Both the position numbers and the translations under genes were made by a program. From NCBI GenBank assembly GCA_001953115.1, contig LSSL01000339.1, positions 6,036 to 30,645 of the forward strand: a stretch of DNA of 24,610 nucleotides, in the 5' to 3' direction. This document shows positions 22,196-24,610 of the stretch, in pieces. The DNA is from Smittium mucronatum (Eukaryota; Kickxellomycota; Harpellomycetes; Harpellales; Legeriomycetaceae). Below the pieces are notes generated by a model, which saw nothing but the letters and a program-made list of their open reading frames with translations, had not been told where the DNA came from and made no database searches. The stretch's first letter is position 1. Each line of letters begins with the position of its first letter.

Positions 22196-22738
22196 AAATT
22201 TCTTTGATTAACAGTTCCAGGGTTGGCTATAAAAACGGTTTCATTCAATTTTTGCTCCACTAATACACTATGAGTGCTTTATTAAATTCGGAATCAGGGT
22301 TGATTTTATTTCCCAATGAATATGGGGGTGTTTGATTCTACAAATAGATGCATATTACATTTTTGAGCCGAAATGGGATTAATTATTATTCTGGTTTAGG
22401 AATGGGCCTAATTACCTATAATTTCCTTATTTTTTGTAAATGACAGACGAGTTTTATTGAATAAAAATATCAGTATCATTAAACAAATAGCTCCAATTAA
22501 ATTAAAGTGATTAGCATTATTTCGAAATCAACTGGTCACTGAATTCGCTGAAGTTTACTGCTTAACTTGTATAAATTTTGTTATTTTTCCCATTGTGGTA
22601 ATAAGAGTTTTTTTTTGATAATAATTTATTAATGTTTTATGATAAAGTTTTGTATCCGAGACTTGTTTTAATTCAGGGATGGATAAAATTCTATTGACTT
22701 GCGACCGGAAAAGGTTAGCGACTATAATTTAGTGGTTT

Positions 22739-22767
22739 TGTACTACAAAATATTGTATAGTAGTACA
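22739..22767. repeat. perfect 8-bp inverted repeat
   Basis: TGTACTAC and GTAGTACA are exact reverse complements with a 13-nt AT-rich loop. It lies about 220 bp upstream of the RNase T2 start, so a dyad binding site in the promoter is conceivable but unsupported. Confidence 0.5.
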
Positions 22768-22900
22768 GTTCTGGTTGTCAAATAAGATTATTATTATTAT
22801 TTACTCAAGGTTGTTCAATTGTGGGGGTATTCCCGATTAAATCATTATCATAAATGGCGAAATAAACACAAATATCTCAATATCACTCTTCTCCCTAAAG

Positions 22901-22908
22901 TATAAATA
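22901..22908 (+). promoter_or_regulatory. TATA box of the RNase T2 gene
   Basis: TATAAATA lies 77-84 bp upstream of the ATG, following a short CT-rich string. Spacing and sequence fit a fungal core promoter, although TATA-like strings are frequent in this AT content. Confidence 0.5.
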
Positions 22909-22984
22909 AAGTAAGATGCGTCAAGGATCGTTCTTAATAGTAATAGATAACAATTTTATTTTCACCTGTTCCTGATAATCTAAA

Positions 22985-23734
22985 ATGTTTGTGAAATCTG
23001 TCATCTTATTTTTTTTAGCCGGGATATCGGTAGCACAACAGTTTGCCAATCAGTGCCCAATAAACTCACCATCTTGCTCATTGCAAGGAAGTACTGATAC
23101 ATGTTGCGTGGCAAAAGATGGCTGGATAGTCTATGCGGAATACTGGATTGTCAGCAAAGGTCCATCAAAGAAGTTTACTATACACGGTTTATGGCCAGAT
23201 AGATGCGATGGAACTTGGGATGATAATGGTTGTGATTTAAATCGCACCTATACAGGTGCTGGAGATATCGTAAAGGCCCGTGATCCAGAGCTTTATCGTT
23301 TTATGGACAGAAGATGGCCATCCACTTCAGGGTCTAGCTCTAGCTTTTGGGATCATGAATGGAACAAACACGGAACTTGCCTCACCACAATAGACCCACC
23401 TTGCTTAGCTAACTATCAGAAATATGACGACTTGCTAATGTACTTCAAGATAACAACCGCATTAAGTACTAAGTATGATTTCTACAAGGCGTTATCAGAC
23501 GAGGGGATCGTTCCAGGGGCCACATACACTCGCTTAAGCATGGAGGCCGCATTATTTAAGAATGCAGGTGTCAGAACTGTTGTTAGATGTAATAGAGCAG
23601 GTACCTTAACTGAAATTTGGTCTTATTTTGACATTTTAGGCCAAGATACTTTCGTTCCAAGAGTTCCCGATTACAACCCAACTGATTGCCAAAATATATA
23701 CTATCCTCCCAAAACAGTCAATAAATGTCTTTAA
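22985..23734 (+). CDS. secreted ribonuclease T2
   Basis: A single-exon 249-residue protein. Residues 1-17 form a signal peptide (Lys4, a hydrophobic core, then SVA before Gln18). Conserved active-site region CAS I is FTIHGLWPD (catalytic His67). CAS II is FWDHEWNKHGTC (His124, Glu125, Lys128, His129). DTCC near residues 38-41 and GWIVYAEYW precede CAS I as in other fungal T2 enzymes. Eleven Cys residues suggest several disulfides, and one N-glycosylation sequon is visible (Asn86-Arg-Thr). Family members cleave single-stranded RNA through a 2',3'-cyclic phosphate, outside the cell or in vacuoles. Length fits the core enzyme without a C-terminal extension. The gene stands alone between the AT desert and a LINE fragment, and its GC is much higher than the flanks, consistent with selection. 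All catalytic residues are present, so an active enzyme is expected. Confidence 0.96.
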   Translation: MFVKSVILFFLAGISVAQQFANQCPINSPSCSLQGSTDTCCVAKDGWIVYAEYWIVSKGPSKKFTIHGLWPDRCDGTWDDNGCDLNRTYTGAGDIVKARDPELYRFMDRRWPSTSGSSSSFWDHEWNKHGTCLTTIDPPCLANYQKYDDLLMYFKITTALSTKYDFYKALSDEGIVPGATYTRLSMEAALFKNAGVRTVVRCNRAGTLTEIWSYFDILGQDTFVPRVPDYNPTDCQNIYYPPKTVNKCL

Positions 23735-24096
23735 ACCTTATACTATATGAGTTTGAGTGATTTTGATTTATAAATAAATCAAAAAAACCATCATATAATA
23801 CATGATATTTATTTTTATTTCTCTAATCAGGTCATGTAGTTCATTTTTAACCCAACCATCTTAACTGAAATTGTATTAAGCTAAAAAAGCATTCGGTACT
23901 TTCTAGAGCATTGTTACGCGATTTTAATTCAAAAAGAAAAAAAGAGGTCATCGCTAAATTACCCTGATCACTCATCTAACATTCTTTCTTTCAGAATTTT
24001 TTCAAATTTCTTTTTCCAATATTCAAAAGGTGAAAAAAAAATCGTAGATAAAAATTTAGAGATTATCGGCTTGGCAAAATCGACAAAATCGATTAA
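23735..24096. other. AT-rich spacer between the RNase T2 gene and LINE fragment
   Basis: Contains the RNase 3' UTR and then A-rich sequence. No endonuclease domain of a LINE is readable here, so the downstream element is 5'-truncated or its upstream part has decayed. No terminal or target-site repeat was identified. Confidence 0.5.
23773..23778 (+). terminator. poly(A) signal of the RNase T2 gene
   Basis: AATAAA lies 38 nt after the TAA stop, in the expected sense and distance. Confidence 0.5.
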
Positions 24097-24610
24097 GTAA
24101 TTGCCAAATCGAGCGCAATTAATGCAATAAAATCTGATCGCAAAATTTACTACGATAAAAAAATTAAGTTACTATAAGAACAAATTATTTCTAATGACTC
24201 CAGAAACTACTGGAGAACCATCAAATCATACACTGGGAACACGCTCAGAAGCATCTCGGACGGCCCAGTGTATGATAAAAATAAAAATATTATAACTGAA
24301 AAAAACAAAAAGCTTGAAATTTGGAATAATCATTTTGGCGAATTGGCCAATGATTCTACTGGCAATAGCCGCAGTTCCACTAAGTGGGAATCACTGCTAA
24401 TTACCGACGGCGACTATTTCCCAGAGTGCGACACTAGTATCAAATGGTCTGATATCACCATGGCATTAAGTGATACACCTAATAACAAGGCTCCTGGGTC
24501 TGATGGAATACCCAGTGAGGTATGGAAACTGGTGGTCACTGAAAAAATTCCAGAGTCAAAAATGGCAAAAATTATTTTAAAAATTATCAATATTATGTAC
24601 GATTCTGGGG
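24097..24610 (+). mobile_element. degraded non-LTR (LINE-type) retrotransposon, start of reverse transcriptase
   Basis: One frame reads through in-frame TAA stops at 24094-24096 and 24175-24177, then stays open for 144 codons to the window end. The 26 codons between the stops (with KSDRKIYYDKK) and the open part (NDSRNYWRTIK, then KLEIWNNHFGEL) have the look of the region before the RT domain in LINE ORF2 proteins. NNKAPGSDGIPSEVWK at 24481-24528 is the conserved N-terminal RT motif of non-LTR elements (KAPGxDGI). The YxDD catalytic motif and any downstream domains lie beyond the window. The internal stops show that this copy is not fully intact. The clade (Tad, I, jockey or L1-like) cannot be told from this fragment. 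It is much less AT-rich than the desert, so it is a fairly recent insertion. Confidence 0.85.

Larger units (their letters stand above)
20391..22984. other. gene-free transition zone upstream of the RNase T2 gene
   Basis: The sequence is still AT-rich but recovers G and C toward the RNase gene. It holds several short perfect palindromes and a compound microsatellite, listed separately. Two minus-strand frames (22001-21813, 22260-22078) are Asn/Ile/Lys/Tyr-rich, and the second runs through the microsatellite, so neither is credible as a gene. Confidence 0.6.

Noticed and set aside
21813..22260. Minus-strand frames of 62 and 60 codons
   Set aside because: Asn/Ile/Lys/Tyr-rich chance frames in AT-rich DNA; the second is translated microsatellite.
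24178..24400. Frameshift in the LINE between KLSYYKNK and NDSRNYWR
   Set aside because: At first the upstream coding seemed to lie in another frame. The same frame reads KSDRKIYYDKKIKLL-stop-EQIISNDS, so a single stop codon explains it without an indel.

Overview
This 24.6-kb window looks like nuclear DNA of a very AT-rich fungus. The minus-strand RNA-binding protein is the fungal form of the TIA-1/Pub1 family, and the secreted ribonuclease T2 has a fungal arrangement. The genes have GT-AG introns of roughly 50-300 nt with strong pyrimidine tracts. The AT bias, many homopolymers and a LINE fragment would fit an early-diverging lineage, for example a Harpellales-like insect-gut fungus, but that placement is a guess.

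Left part (1-6.5 kb), gene-bearing. A ten-exon plus-strand gene (595-3823) encodes a 664-residue homologue of kaptin. In animals kaptin is a subunit of KICSTOR, which tethers GATOR1 to lysosomes in amino-acid control of TORC1. All nine introns keep phase, so the model holds together. It converges on a four-exon minus-strand gene (5676-4174) for a three-RRM TIA-1/Pub1-type protein with a Tyr/Gln/Pro-rich tail. A 41-codon frame at 187-62 (minus) and an orphan frame at 6319-6552 (plus) are possible but unrecognised.

Middle (about 6.55-22.98 kb): a gene desert. From about 8.6 to 20.4 kb GC is extremely low (two lines counted by hand gave 15% and 18%), with stops in every frame, dense A/T homopolymers and no recognisable gene, tRNA or intact transposon. 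It could be a decayed transposon island, a centromere-like block, or a nuclear copy of AT-rich organellar DNA. These cannot be separated by eye.

Right part (22.98-24.61 kb): an intronless gene for a secreted RNase T2 with intact catalytic motifs, a TATA box and a poly(A) signal. It is followed by the start of a degraded non-LTR (LINE-type) reverse transcriptase that runs off the window. The LINE has in-frame TAA stops, at least one of which could be a C-to-T change.

No operon or gene-cluster logic links the genes. The points most worth a second look are a kaptin/KICSTOR-type protein in a fungus, a canonical G-quadruplex motif with a C-tract partner in the last kaptin intron, and the nature of the AT-rich desert.
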